64,000 nucleotides of DNA from Bradyrhizobium ivorense (GCF_900696085.1 NZ_CAADFC020000011.1:248001-312000); one strand, 5' to 3'. Positions 1 through 8,506 are shown, numbered from the stretch's first letter. Numbers and translations are program-made. The notes: generated by a model from the letters alone, not told the origin.

Positions 1-1129
1 AGGCGAAGGCACGGATGAGAGACGCATCGCTGGCACTGCGGCTCTCGATAGCCTCGGCAATCCTCTGCGTGGTCGCCTTTTGGTCGAGGACGAGCTGCTT
101 GATGAAGTCCATCTCGTTGTTTTGAAGCTGTTTCATCCAATTAATTCGCTTCCTTATGTCCAACGCGTCCGCCTGAGCGTCAGCGGCCTCCTTCTGCTGA
201 ACCCCATTCGCTATGCCGGCAGCGGCCTCGCCGAACGAAGCAGTTGCCTCGCCAACGCGGGCGGCGGTCGAAACCTTCTGGCTGATCTGAGCAATCCTGG
301 CAGCGTTCGAGGTTGTATCTGCGATCGTGGAAGCGGCTTGGTTCATGGCCCTTGAGAGGACGGTTGCCAACGCGCCCGGTTGCTTTGCGAGGGAGGCAAG
401 TCCACGGAGAGCCGACGCGCCGGCCTCACCAAGGCGGCTCCACATAGCGGCCGCGCGGGCTCCATTCGCAGCCCCCCCCATAAGCCCGGCGCCCGCCGTC
501 AGCACGGTAACGGACAATATGATGCCCATCGTGATGCCGATAGCCACTTTGTTCGCCTGAGCGGCATCCATGCCGTTTTTCATGAGACTTTTGGCAATCG
601 CTTGGGTCATCTTGTCGACGACACCCGTTTCGTTGAGCACCGCAACGCCAACTGTCACTGCTGCGGCAACTGTCGCAAGAGTGCCACCAGTGACCACGGC
701 GGCCGCGACCGAGAGTCCGACCGCGAGCCATCCGAGGAACTTCCTTATGTGCGCGCTCTTTTTCGCTTTCGCCATGGCGTTAGCGGCTTCGATGATCTTG
801 TTGCCGATCTTCTCGTGCTGCTGCCGTAGCAGTTCGCCTTCATGTCGAACATCCGCCATTCCGCTCGCAATTAGCCGATCAGCCATTTTGATCCTCACTG
901 CCAGCAGACTGTTAGCAAGTTCGATCGGGTCGAGCCCGCGCGGCAACGCCAGGCTCGGAATCGAACCCGATGCGACGATTTTGCGGGAGACTGCTGGCGG
1001 CAAATTGCCAATTGCTGTCGTATCGAGCGCGCCTGAACGAGAAATCAAGGAGCGACCGGGTACAAGCAGCGTCCCTGCTTCGTACTGCGCTTCACTGTTC
1101 CAACCGGTTACGTTCAAGCTATGCACCAT
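1..1129 (-). CDS. T3SS translocator, SseC/YopB/IpaB-like (partial, runs off left edge)
   Basis: This frame is open from an ATG at 1129 to the window edge (376 codons), so the C-terminus is missing. The start overlaps the end of the upstream chaperone gene by 11 nt and has a purine-rich AAAGGAA about 8 nt upstream. A second in-frame ATG at 886 also has a GAGG, but the longer product fits the family better. The N-terminal third is hydrophilic. Then come a hydrophobic hairpin (LAVGLSVAAAVVTGG and a second one starting AIGITMGIILSV) and an Ala-rich amphipathic region. The linker MTQAIAKSLMKNGMDAAQAN resembles the SseC/YopB pore-forming translocators. In this family the product inserts into the host membrane at the tip of the T3SS needle. 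The upstream SycD-type gene would be its chaperone. Standard rhizobial symbiotic T3SS loci use NopX instead, so this is unusual. Family call fairly sure; substrate and host unknown. Confidence 0.75.
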   Translation of the reverse strand, partial: MVHSLNVTGWNSEAQYEAGTLLVPGRSLISRSGALDTTAIGNLPPAVSRKIVASGSIPSLALPRGLDPIELANSLLAVRIKMADRLIASGMADVRHEGELLRQQHEKIGNKIIEAANAMAKAKKSAHIRKFLGWLAVGLSVAAAVVTGGTLATVAAAVTVGVAVLNETGVVDKMTQAIAKSLMKNGMDAAQANKVAIGITMGIILSVTVLTAGAGLMGGAANGARAAAMWSRLGEAGASALRGLASLAKQPGALATVLSRAMNQAASTIADTTSNAARIAQISQKVSTAARVGEATASFGEAAAGIANGVQQKEAADAQADALDIRKRINWMKQLQNNEMDFIKQLVLDQKATTQRIAEAIESRSASDASLIRAFA

Positions 1130-1649
1130 TTGAGTTCCTTTCCGTTTTCAGACGGTCGAGCATCCGCTGCGCGCGCCAGGCGAACGTGTTGAGCTCGGGA
1201 TTTCCGGCGCTGAGCGTTAGGACATCGCCGAGCGCGACTATGGCTGCTGCCGGGCGCCCGAGCTTGACCAAACATTCTGCGGCGCGAAGCGGTATCTGCG
1301 GGTCCTCGCTGTTCAGCAGCGCAGCCAACCTGTAAGCCTGCACCGCCCCCTCTGTATCCTCAAGCATCTGACTGGCGGCAGCCAGGCTGAGCCAGGATCG
1401 CGCGTCGGTGTGTCGATGCAAGCATAGGAAGCGAAAAAAGCTCAGCGCGTGCTCATATTTACCGCAGCAGTAATAGCGGTAACCCAGCGCATATAGCGCC
1501 TCAAGCTCTTCGTCTGTAATGCCAACGACATCGCCCAACGTCGCGCGGCCCGCCATGAGGTCGAGCGCGAGATGCGACGAGGCTCCGCCGTCAATCGCAT
1601 CGGCTGCCTCAGGATCGCTCAATAGGTCTTGCTCGACCCCGCTTGCCAT
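1119..1649 (-). CDS. sycD: SycD/LcrH-type translocator chaperone with TPRs
   Basis: A 176-residue protein. Residues about 45-150 form tetratricopeptide repeats with the class II chaperone pattern: a 'LYALGYRYYCCGKYEHALSF' type first repeat, then a D-SWLSLAAASQ repeat and an RAAECLVKLG repeat. SycD/LcrH/SscB proteins bind YopB/YopD-type translocators in the bacterial cytoplasm and keep them secretion-competent. The gene lies directly upstream of the SseC-like translocator, which it overlaps by 11 nt, and its ATG follows the stop of the preceding small ORF by one base. That spacing implies translational coupling. The C-terminal tail (LDRLKTERNSNGA) is charged and probably disordered. Confidence 0.8.
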   Translation of the reverse strand: MASGVEQDLLSDPEAADAIDGGASSHLALDLMAGRATLGDVVGITDEELEALYALGYRYYCCGKYEHALSFFRFLCLHRHTDARSWLSLAAASQMLEDTEGAVQAYRLAALLNSEDPQIPLRAAECLVKLGRPAAAIVALGDVLTLSAGNPELNTFAWRAQRMLDRLKTERNSNGA

Positions 1650-1650
1650 A

Positions 1651-1911
1651 TCACACCCTTCGTCCGAACCATGAAAGATTCAAAGTCGTTTCGGGTGAAG
1701 GCAAACCATCGCTTGGGGCCGCCTGCTCGCATAAAGAAGATGCGTCAGAGCCCCCGACGCAATCGCCGCTGGCAGGAGGGGACTCCGGGCCGGCAACCCC
1801 GGCGTCCGATAGTTGAGCCAGCCACTCAAGTTGAGCGCCCGCCCTCCTTAGAAGGCAGTCCATTTGCTCGATCGTTTGTCGGGACCTTTGTATCGTTTCA
1901 TCTAGATCCAC
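1651..1911 (-). CDS. small T3SS-operon protein, function unknown
   Basis: This ORF ends one base before the chaperone ATG (TGATATG junction). A GTG at 1911 is preceded by GAGGAAGC at the right distance and gives 86 residues. A TTG at 1944 would add 11 residues but has no good ribosome binding site. The first 40 residues are predicted helical and charged (DETIQRSRQTIEQMDCLL). The rest is Gly/Ser/Pro-rich. In other T3SS loci this position can hold small co-chaperones or needle-subunit chaperones (SctE/SctG type). No family could be recognised, so this is a context call only. Confidence 0.5.
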   Translation of the reverse strand: MDLDETIQRSRQTIEQMDCLLRRAGAQLEWLAQLSDAGVAGPESPPASGDCVGGSDASSLCEQAAPSDGLPSPETTLNLSWFGRRV

Positions 1912-1944
1912 GTTCGCTTCCTCACCAACACCGCGCCGATCCAA

Positions 1945-2655
1945 CCCAGGTCCGACCTACACCCGACGGCCGCTCGCAAGTGCAAGCCACTCGAGCACGT
2001 CGACCGCCAGATCGGCGGCTCGACGCCGGCGCTGAGACAAACAGCGTCTTGCACAAGATGCCCGTTATCCCGACTGAACGACGCCGAGAACCACCTTCCG
2101 CATCCAGGAGCATTGGACAGCCCTGCTCTCTTGGTACGCGAGAGTCCGCGGCGTGCAAACTATTGAGTCATTATGAGTGCATCGGCACGAATGATAGGGC
2201 CGCTTCGTATCGGCGCAAGCGCGGCTATCGTTCAGGTTGACGGCCAATACGATTATTTTGAACTTTCCCTGAAAGCTGATGAAGGCGGGAGCTCGCAACA
2301 GCGACATATCGCGGATGCGAAACGCGTGGCATCCTCCGGACACCTCTTGTTCGATCCGCCACAACCTGCGCCGACCTTGTATTACTCACATCCTAGGGGG
2401 CGCCCAATAGCGATCCGAAATCATGTCTTGCAACTTGGCCGGACCTTCTCGCCAAACGACGAGGTTTCCTGGCGGCATGATCCAAGTATGCGGGCAAGCA
2501 GCCGCCGGGCATTGTCGATCTGCAAAAGGGAGTGAATGTTGCCGAACAATTCACGACCAAATACTCGGCTCTGATGAGGATGGCGTCGAGGCTGGCCCCA
2601 AGGGGTCTATTTCATTCGCGCCATGGTGACTATTCCGAAGCTCGCAACTGATGAA
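1945..2655. other. 710-bp gap between sctU and the chaperone block
   Basis: No convincing gene is seen on either strand. The short open frames here lack family resemblance or ribosome binding sites. At 2261-2280 the minus strand carries ATCAGCTT-N4-GGAAAGTT, which is weakly like a tts box with a spacer two bases too long. It could be a promoter for the small ORF, chaperone and translocator. Confidence 0.4.
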
Positions 2656-3720
2656 TCAGAGCGGACTACCACCAGCCTCGGTCGCAAGATCCCCGAGCGC
2701 TCGCAACACCTCTGCGATAGGTTCAATCAAGTGTGACGGGATGTATTCATCGACCAGTCCGTCTTCCAGGAGCGCACGCGCCAGCGGAACATTTCGCATC
2801 ACGGGCACGCCGGCGGCGGTGGCGGCCGCGATCATTTGCTGTGCGACCAGATCGGTACCGATAGCGTCAATCACGGGTAGCGGAGTCTGTTGCCCATCGT
2901 AATAAAGCGCCACTGCAATATGCGTGGGATTGGAGATCAACGCGGTCGCACTGCGCGCCAGGGCGACAGGATTCTTGGTCATTAATTGCGAACGAAGTTG
3001 TTTGCGGCGCCTTTTGATCAGGGGATCGCCTTCGTTTTCCTTGTATTCTCGCTTCACTTCCGCCAGCGACATCATATTTTTCTTCTCGAACTGCCACCGC
3101 TGGAATGCGAAGTCCGCAATTGCCACGACAAGATGAATCGACCCCGCCCAGACTGCGACATGGAATAAGAGGTTACCCGTCAGCAAAGCCAGGCAGGATA
3201 TTCCGCAGCTCGGAATCCATACAAGCGAACTTACTGCTGCGCGAACCACAAATAGAAGAACAAGACCGAGCAACAGCACCTTCATGACTGATCGGCTCAG
3301 CTCGAAGAGGCTCTGCGACGAGAATATCCTGCTGATGTTCTCACTTGGGTTCAGCTTCATGAGCGATGGCGCCGCTGCTGAGGGCGAGAAGAGCACTCCG
3401 ATCTGCAACATGTGGGCGCCGACACCGCCGATCAGGACGACGCCGAGAAACGGCATTGTCAGGCTCTGTATCTCACGGCCGTACGATCCGAAGAGTTGCA
3501 GCGCGACAACGACAAAGTTCTCATTTTTCAAATACGCGACAGGTAACAGGAGCGCGGCCTCAAGTCGGTCCACCAGGCGAGGCAAAGAGGCGACGAACAA
3601 GGCGAAGAACCCAATGGTCAGCACCGCCGAGACAACCTCCCTGCTCTGAGCGACCTGTCCTTTCTTGCGCAGCTCGCGCAGCCTCTGCGGGGTCGGTTTT
3701 TCGCTCTTACCAGCTGGCAT
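2656..3720 (-). CDS. sctU: T3SS export apparatus switch protein SctU
   Basis: A 354-residue inner-membrane protein of the FlhB/YscU family. It has four hydrophobic segments in the first 210 residues and then a cytoplasmic domain holding the autocleavage motif NPTH at residues 264-267, followed by IAVALYY. Cleavage between Asn and Pro switches secretion from early to later substrates. The N-terminus (GKSEKPTPQRLRELRKKGQV) is the usual conserved start of the family. The gene follows sctT after 6 nt and is the last of the export-apparatus run in this window. All catalytic features are present, so it appears intact. Confidence 0.95.
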   Translation of the reverse strand: MPAGKSEKPTPQRLRELRKKGQVAQSREVVSAVLTIGFFALFVASLPRLVDRLEAALLLPVAYLKNENFVVVALQLFGSYGREIQSLTMPFLGVVLIGGVGAHMLQIGVLFSPSAAAPSLMKLNPSENISRIFSSQSLFELSRSVMKVLLLGLVLLFVVRAAVSSLVWIPSCGISCLALLTGNLLFHVAVWAGSIHLVVAIADFAFQRWQFEKKNMMSLAEVKREYKENEGDPLIKRRRKQLRSQLMTKNPVALARSATALISNPTHIAVALYYDGQQTPLPVIDAIGTDLVAQQMIAAATAAGVPVMRNVPLARALLEDGLVDEYIPSHLIEPIAEVLRALGDLATEAGGSPL

Positions 3721-3726
3721 GAATAC

Positions 3727-4515
3727 TCACATGGCGATGCGGCGAACAAGTGCGACAGGCGATGGCCCGTGATCGCCAGCATGAGTCAAAACTGTCGCGA
3801 GCGACAGGATCAGCAGCAGCAAACCAACCACGCTTTTGACCGGCATAGCGACATAGAAGACCTGCAATTGTGGCGCGAACCGACCAATCAGTGCCAGACC
3901 CAACTCGCTTAAGAACATGGCGAGGATGGCTGGGCCGGCGAGGAGCAATGTCAACAGCATGACGAGGTCCGCGAGGCTCAGAACCGCCCCGACGAACGCC
4001 GGACCAATTGTCGGACGAAAGGTCCACACAGGCCAGATTTCATGCGAGCGATAGAGTGCCTCCAGGAGCTTGGAGAAGCCTCCCGTGACGAACAACCATG
4101 TGAGATAAAGCTCACCCAGGAATGTCCCAAGCGGCGAGGTTTGATTGCCGCTTGCCGGATCGAGCAGACTGGCCATCGATGCCCCCCTTTGGTTGTCAAT
4201 GAACGTGCCGCACGCCTCCACGCCCCACATGACGGCAGCAACTGGCAAGCCGAGTACAAGACCGAGCAGAAGTTCCTTCAGTCCGAGGCCCAGGATCAGC
4301 ATCAGGCTGGCAAAGTCGAGGTCCTCAGGCCTTGTTGTCCAGGCGCGTCCTATTACAGGGAACGACAATGCGACGATCACGCTGTTGCGTGCCATTCCTG
4401 TCACCAGGTTGCGCGCGAGGACTGGGACGACCAGCATCATGCCCGATATGCGCGCGACCGCGAGCACAAGAACAACGAGGGCGGTACGCATCTCATCCGG
4501 ATCAAATGACAACAT
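3727..4515 (-). CDS. sctT: T3SS export apparatus protein SctT
   Basis: A 262-residue polytopic membrane protein of the FliR/YscT/SpaR family. Six or more hydrophobic helices are visible, with family-typical stretches such as ARISGMMLVVPVLARNLV near the N-terminus and the loop with NQRGASMASLLDPASGNQTS in the middle. SctT forms the export gate together with SctR and SctS. Its ATG at 4515 lies 5 nt after the sctS stop, so the two are in one operon. Confidence 0.95.
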   Translation of the reverse strand: MLSFDPDEMRTALVVLVLAVARISGMMLVVPVLARNLVTGMARNSVIVALSFPVIGRAWTTRPEDLDFASLMLILGLGLKELLLGLVLGLPVAAVMWGVEACGTFIDNQRGASMASLLDPASGNQTSPLGTFLGELYLTWLFVTGGFSKLLEALYRSHEIWPVWTFRPTIGPAFVGAVLSLADLVMLLTLLLAGPAILAMFLSELGLALIGRFAPQLQVFYVAMPVKSVVGLLLLILSLATVLTHAGDHGPSPVALVRRIAM

Positions 4516-4520
4516 GACGC

Positions 4521-4781
4521 CTATACTGCACCGATCTTGTCGAAGATTCGCGTGGTGTATCGGCCGAGCTCCTCAAACCAGCTCGCGGTGGCGACCAGCA
4601 CAAGATTTACGCTGATCAGCTTCACGGCGAAGGAAAGTGTCTGCTCTTGAATCTGAGTCATGGCCTGGATCAGACTGATGATCAGTCCCACTATCGTAGC
4701 GACGAGGACTGCCGGCAAGGACAGCACAACCGACAGTGTAAGCGCTTCAATGGCGACGTTGACGAGCGTGGCGGAATTCAA
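4521..4781 (-). CDS. sctS: T3SS export apparatus protein SctS (TTG start)
   Basis: An 86-residue protein with two transmembrane hairpins (LSVVLSLPAVLVATIVGLII and AVKLISVNLVLVATASWF) and the conserved SLIQAMTQIQEQTL loop of the FliQ/YscS family. No ATG gives a family-sized product. The TTG at 4781 overlaps the sctR stop codon (TTGA) and gives the expected length. A longer open frame reaching 4967 is an extension into sctR and is not the gene. SctS is part of the export gate with SctR and SctT. Confidence 0.9.
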   Translation of the reverse strand: MNSATLVNVAIEALTLSVVLSLPAVLVATIVGLIISLIQAMTQIQEQTLSFAVKLISVNLVLVATASWFEELGRYTTRIFDKIGAV

Positions 4782-5440
4782 GACGCCGGCCCTGCATAGG
4801 ACAAGACGAGGCCGTGGATGAGGCGCTGCCACCCGTTCACGGCAACGAACAAGAACAGCTTGAATGGCAGGGATATCGTCATGGGCGAAACCATCATCAT
4901 GCCCATCGCCAGAAGAATGTTGGAGATAACGAGATCGATAACGATGAAGGGCAGGAACAGCAAGCACCCGACCTTGAATGCCTCCTCCAGTTCGGATGTG
5001 ATGAAAGCCGGGATCAAGATCAAAAACGCGTTGTCGACGACGTCAGCCGAGTCGTCCTTGCTCCACAATTTTTGCGTGGCATTGACGAAGAAATGACGTG
5101 TTGTCCTGGACGTGTTTTTGATGAGGAAGTCACGAACTGGCTCGGCACCTATGGCTATCGTGTCGACCAATTCTCCGAACGTTTGGTACGCGATTGGCCT
5201 GTCACGCAGAGCCTGATACGCGCTCTTCGCCACTGGCTGCATGATGTAGGCCGAAAGTAAGATGGCGATCGCGTTCAAGGCCATGTTCGGTGGGATATTC
5301 TGAACGCCGAGTGCGTTGCGCAGCAGCCCAAAGACAACGACGAGCTTTACGTAGGAAGTTACCGTAATCGCAACGAAGGGGAGGACCGCGATGGCTCCCA
5401 TCAGGACGACAAGCGTCGCCGGATCGGGCAACTTATTCAT
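4778..5440 (-). CDS. sctR: T3SS export apparatus protein SctR
   Basis: A 220-residue FliP/YscR family protein. It has the N-terminal TM with VLPFVAITVTSYVKLVVV, the conserved LRNALGVQNIPPNMALNAIA stretch and two C-terminal hydrophobic segments around ILLAMGMMMVSP. It is full-length for the family. The ATG overlaps the sctQ stop as ATGA, and its own stop overlaps the sctS TTG, so translation of Q, R and S is probably coupled. SctR is the main ring subunit of the inner-membrane export gate. Confidence 0.95.
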   Translation of the reverse strand: MNKLPDPATLVVLMGAIAVLPFVAITVTSYVKLVVVFGLLRNALGVQNIPPNMALNAIAILLSAYIMQPVAKSAYQALRDRPIAYQTFGELVDTIAIGAEPVRDFLIKNTSRTTRHFFVNATQKLWSKDDSADVVDNAFLILIPAFITSELEEAFKVGCLLFLPFIVIDLVISNILLAMGMMMVSPMTISLPFKLFLFVAVNGWQRLIHGLVLSYAGPAS

Positions 5441-6423
5441 CGCTCAGCCCGCGGCAAGCGCAAATCCAGCAGGCGCACCCCGGTCCGCTCAGCAATGCGC
5501 ACCAGCTCACCCGTTGCCACGACTTGGCCATTGACGCGCAGAGAAACGTTAGTGGTTGCATCAAAGCCAAGATCGATGACCTGGCCCACAGCGAGCTCAC
5601 GAAGCTGTCCGAGCGGCATGGTCAAACGTCCGACATCCACATCGACGGTCAGATTAAGGCTGTCGAGGTTTTCAGGCGGGAGGAACTCCGGCTTATCCAT
5701 CAAACGATCCACTACTGATTGGATAGAGAGGCGGCAATCCCGGATCGAGGCACGAAACCAGGGACTGTTGGAGAGGTGCGCGACAACGCTCATCGCGCCA
5801 TCCTTGCCCACCGATCGGTCGTCGAGCAGGATGACGTCACCTTGCGCAAGTCGTTGCAGTTCCGCCACGGCAAGGCTGATGGAAGCGATGCGCACATCCA
5901 GAAGAAGCGGAAGCTCATCGAGCGCTGCGGCTACGACCGGCAGGTCGGAGCAACAGTCGGCGCCCCACTGCAGCCCCTCACCATCGAGTTCCACCAAACC
6001 GATCAGATCGTTCGGTTGCTCCAGCCGAACGATCTTGAACGCGTAGGGACGCGGCGCCGCCACGTCGGAGCAGGACCAGGTCGGCCGCTCACCGCACCAT
6101 CGCTCCACCTCGATCGCCAGATCCTGCAGAACGATATCAAACAATATCTCACCCAGGCCGTGGCCCGGAGGCAATGTGGTGATCTCCGGCCATCGTTCGA
6201 CGGCCAGCTGCGGAAGGAGCATTGCCCCCAATGCGAGGCGGATTTTGTGGCCGCACACACTCATGACCACGGTGCAACTTGGCACCGGGATGGGTCGATG
6301 CGCTGACTCGGACATGACCGCCTGCAGTTCGATGCCGGCGAGACTGAAAGCAAACGGAAGACGGTTCGCAATTCGCGATATTGCGACAGCATCACGTGCC
6401 TCATAGCTGGGAAGATCGATCAC
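5437..6423 (-). CDS. sctQ: T3SS cytoplasmic ring protein SctQ
   Basis: A 328-residue protein whose last 80 residues are a SpoA (surface presentation of antigens) domain: VDVDVGRLTMPLGQLRELAV, then a GxVxxL-type strand pair ending RTGVRLLDLRL. Members form the sorting platform below the T3SS export gate and bind ATPase-associated proteins and chaperones. The start is GTG and overlaps the sctP stop as GTGA. The N-terminal two thirds are divergent, as is normal for SctQ. Confidence 0.85.
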   Translation of the reverse strand: MIDLPSYEARDAVAISRIANRLPFAFSLAGIELQAVMSESAHRPIPVPSCTVVMSVCGHKIRLALGAMLLPQLAVERWPEITTLPPGHGLGEILFDIVLQDLAIEVERWCGERPTWSCSDVAAPRPYAFKIVRLEQPNDLIGLVELDGEGLQWGADCCSDLPVVAAALDELPLLLDVRIASISLAVAELQRLAQGDVILLDDRSVGKDGAMSVVAHLSNSPWFRASIRDCRLSIQSVVDRLMDKPEFLPPENLDSLNLTVDVDVGRLTMPLGQLRELAVGQVIDLGFDATTNVSLRVNGQVVATGELVRIAERTGVRLLDLRLPRAER

Positions 6424-7076
6424 GAGCTCTTCTCAGCGCTGTAACGAAATGTCGCCTCCGAACCGGAAGAGCGCCAATGACAGTCCTCTTCCCACCAGCC
6501 CCGGCCAACGACTACAATCATGACGCGCATGCCGAGCCGATCAGACAAGTGGCGCGCAAACGCTTGGCCTCGCGATTGCAAGATGGACCTAAGGTGGTCG
6601 GAGACGATGGAGAGAGATAGCGTATCGTCGCGGCAGCTGACGGACACAGATGCGCTTCCGAACACCACACGATTCAACGTGATGTACGCCGTCGCGTTCC
6701 CCGTGCGGCCCGGCAATATCAAAATGCGCTCAATGATCGCCTCCGCCAGCTCAGCGAGCTCCGCGGAACGTGAAAGCCTTCCATCAACTCCCGGATCCGG
6801 GGCATAATACAGCATGACGAGTCCGTGCGAGACGACGGGCACACAGGAGGGCGCAACGCTCCCCATCGCCACCGGATCATGCTGATCGTTGCCGAGCTTC
6901 GTGCAGCCGGGACCGTCCGCGGGCGACTCGCAGTCATCCAGAGCGGCCTCTTCGAGCCGTCGCCGAAAGCGCTCGTAATCCGCATTAGGCACAGGCTTGC
7001 GGGCCGCGAACGGGTGCGGGGGCGAGCGGTCACGTGGCGCGATTGCTGACATCGAAGCGCTGTCACGGACCTTCAT
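6420..7076 (-). CDS. probable T3SS needle-length/substrate-switch protein SctP
   Basis: About 218 residues from an ATG at 7076, which has GGAG upstream; a longer frame from 7145 lacks a good site. The N-terminal part is Pro/Arg-rich (PPHPFAARKPVPNADYERF), which resembles the start of HrpP/SctP proteins. The C-terminal 110 residues look folded, with alternating hydrophobic strands (LSLSIVSDHLRSIL and MRVMIVVVGRGWW). The position immediately upstream of sctQ, with a GTGA overlap, is where sctP sits in most T3SS operons. The call rests mainly on position and on the N-terminal motif. The genes normally upstream (sctN, sctL, sctJ) are not in this window. Confidence 0.6.
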   Translation of the reverse strand: MKVRDSASMSAIAPRDRSPPHPFAARKPVPNADYERFRRRLEEAALDDCESPADGPGCTKLGNDQHDPVAMGSVAPSCVPVVSHGLVMLYYAPDPGVDGRLSRSAELAELAEAIIERILILPGRTGNATAYITLNRVVFGSASVSVSCRDDTLSLSIVSDHLRSILQSRGQAFARHLSDRLGMRVMIVVVGRGWWEEDCHWRSSGSEATFRYSAEKSS

Positions 7077-7145
7077 CAAGGCAGCTCCATCGCAGCTTCT
7101 CCAGACATCGAACGCGCCGCAGCGACAGGCACGCTGAAATGCCAC

Positions 7146-7459
7146 GCAGGCAGCTCATTCCGCGCATTGCAGCACCGCGGCTCATCGCGCCAGTCACCAA
7201 TCACGACGTCGTACCCCCGAAAGACAAGAGGAGGGTACGCGCGCCCAGCACAAGGCACGGCCTTCCATCCCTTTGATCTGCTTAGGGCCGCTCAGAAGCA
7301 AATACATTTTCGATATTGGTCCAGCTGATCGCGCTATGGCGTAGCCCAACGATCGGGCCGGCCCGATCCATATGGTTGTTGAACGGCCGCCTGATCTCCT
7401 CCATGAACGGGGGCGGATTCTCAAGGACTTGGCACCGCTTAAGATTCCCGTCAGCTTGG
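7146..7459. other. gap upstream of sctP without a clear gene
   Basis: No sctO or sctN sequence is visible where it would be expected. A minus-strand frame ends at about 7287 and encodes a short tail containing MEEIRRPFNNHMDRAGPIVG. It is open back into the protease pseudogene in another frame and matches no family I know. At 7449-7458 the plus strand has CGTCAGCTTG, a first half of a tts box without a second half. Confidence 0.3.
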
Positions 7460-8233
7460 TCAGCCCACCCCGGGAAAGGCGCCTAGTCGATCCCGCAAGG
7501 CCTGCCGATCTGCGCCGATGTTGCTAAGGCGCAGCTGCTCTGGCTGCTCTCCTTCCGCCAAACGTCTAACCAGCGCCCGCGTCGCGTCGAGCACGAAGAC
7601 GCCACAATCATAGCCGTTCTGCTGCTGGGCCATGTCAGCTATCGTGAGGCGGGCATCCAGCCGTGCTGCAAGCTCTTCTGCGGCGGCCCGGTTCCTGTTC
7701 CCGTCTGAGTCGTAGTGATAGGCCAGTATCCGTCCGGGCGCGGCGATCGACGAGCAGCAGGGACCAATGGGAGCCCTCCTCGCCAGCTTCGCCATCGTTA
7801 ACCGGCAGCAACAAATAATTCGCCTCGTTACCATTGTGGTCCCGGACGATCCCCCGAGCGTTTCTTCGACGTCGTTCCTGTTCCTCGCCAAGCGCAACAG
7901 TTGAACAGGCGCGGGCGGCACGATCCGGATCTGCGCTACCAGACCAGGGTTCGCCCTGTGCAATTCCTGTTCCAGCAACGCATAATCCGCCGTTATATGC
8001 TCGTCGCCCAGCCATTCCTCGGCGCCGAGCACGAGCCTGCGTCCCTGGAGCGAGGCCGTGGAATCCGAGGCTTGCCTGCGAGCATCCGGAGCTTTGGTCG
8101 AAGGCGGCCGTAAAGCCTCATCATGCAGCGCGTCCGATGTGGACGGCAAATCAAGCGGAGCCTCAAGGCTGACGTGGATGCCTGACGATTGAACCCTCGC
8201 TGATGATGAGGCGGCGGCCTGTACCTGCTCCAC
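7460..8233 (-). pseudogene. C48 SUMO-protease (ULP/XopD/NopD-like) T3 effector, frameshifted
   Basis: Together two frames give a complete ULP-type cysteine protease domain. The outer frame gives an N-terminal W-L-x-D-x-HI-x-x-DY region (EEWLGDEHITADYALLEQEL), the catalytic Asp context AYHYDSDG and the catalytic Cys context NGYDCGVFVLDATRALV. The catalytic His motif SHWSLLLVDRR lies in another frame at about 7730-7860. The frames are joined by an apparent missing G in a GGGGG run near 7852 and an extra C in a CCC run near 7737. C48 effectors cut or remove SUMO in plant nuclei. Bradyrhizobial NopD has this fold. As written, the product would lack the catalytic His. Either it is a pseudogene or these are homopolymer sequencing errors. 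Confidence 0.75.
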
Positions 8234-8270
8234 GATGATTCGTGATGGTGATCCAACGCCTCAAGAAAAG

Positions 8271-8294
8271 GTGAGCTACCGGTTCAAGCTGGAC
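8271..8294 (-). promoter_or_regulatory. weak tts-box-like site upstream of the protease effector
   Basis: The minus strand reads GTCCAGCTT-N7-TAGCTCAC here, about 40-60 bp upstream of the ATG at 8233. Both half-sites of the TtsI box can be seen, but the spacing between CAGCTT and AGCT is 8 instead of 6. The location is right for a T3 effector; the spacing argues against a working site. Confidence 0.3.
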
Positions 8295-8409
8295 GACTCT
8301 TGATGCTGACGGGAGCGCAGCGAAACCGGCCTGAAACACAGGGGTCGGAACCGGCCAAGCACCGCAACGGACTCATCGATTCGACGCGGAACCACGGTTA
8401 ACCGTCCCT

Positions 8410-8433
8410 ATACTCATTCTGCAAAGTGAGTAT
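8410..8433. promoter_or_regulatory. distal operator palindrome O1
   Basis: ATACTCA-N10-TGAGTAT, a perfect 7-bp inverted repeat. An identical-spacing copy lies 56 bp downstream, just before the nucleotidyltransferase gene. Confidence 0.65.
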
Positions 8434-8465
8434 TAAGTCGCTGGACAGCGGGTTCCACGCCTCTT

Positions 8466-8490
8466 ATACTCACTCCGCTGACTGAGTATA
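8466..8490. promoter_or_regulatory. proximal operator palindrome O2 overlapping a -10 box
   Basis: ATACTCA-N10-TGAGTAT again, with one more T/A pair in the stem (TATACTCA/TGAGTATA). The right arm runs into a perfect TATAAT at 8487-8492. The ATG of the gene is at 8507, so a protein bound here would block the promoter. Transcription starting about 7 nt after the TATAAT would give a very short leader. Confidence 0.65.
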
Positions 8491-8506
8491 ATTCTGGAAA
8501 ACGACC

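Noticed and set aside
1..886. Translocator starting at ATG 886
   Set aside because: The same frame is open to ATG 1129 with a good ribosome binding site and chaperone overlap, so the longer form is preferred.
2173..2535. 120-codon plus-strand frame between sctU and chaperone
   Set aside because: No ribosome binding site, no family, and it opposes the T3SS operon.
4521..4967. 148-codon open frame over sctS
   Set aside because: Its first 60 codons are antiparallel-frame reading of sctR. SctS family length fits only the TTG at 4781.
7449..7470. tts box on plus strand (CGTCAGCTTGGTCAGC)
   Set aside because: Only the first half matches the consensus and no gene starts downstream on that strand.
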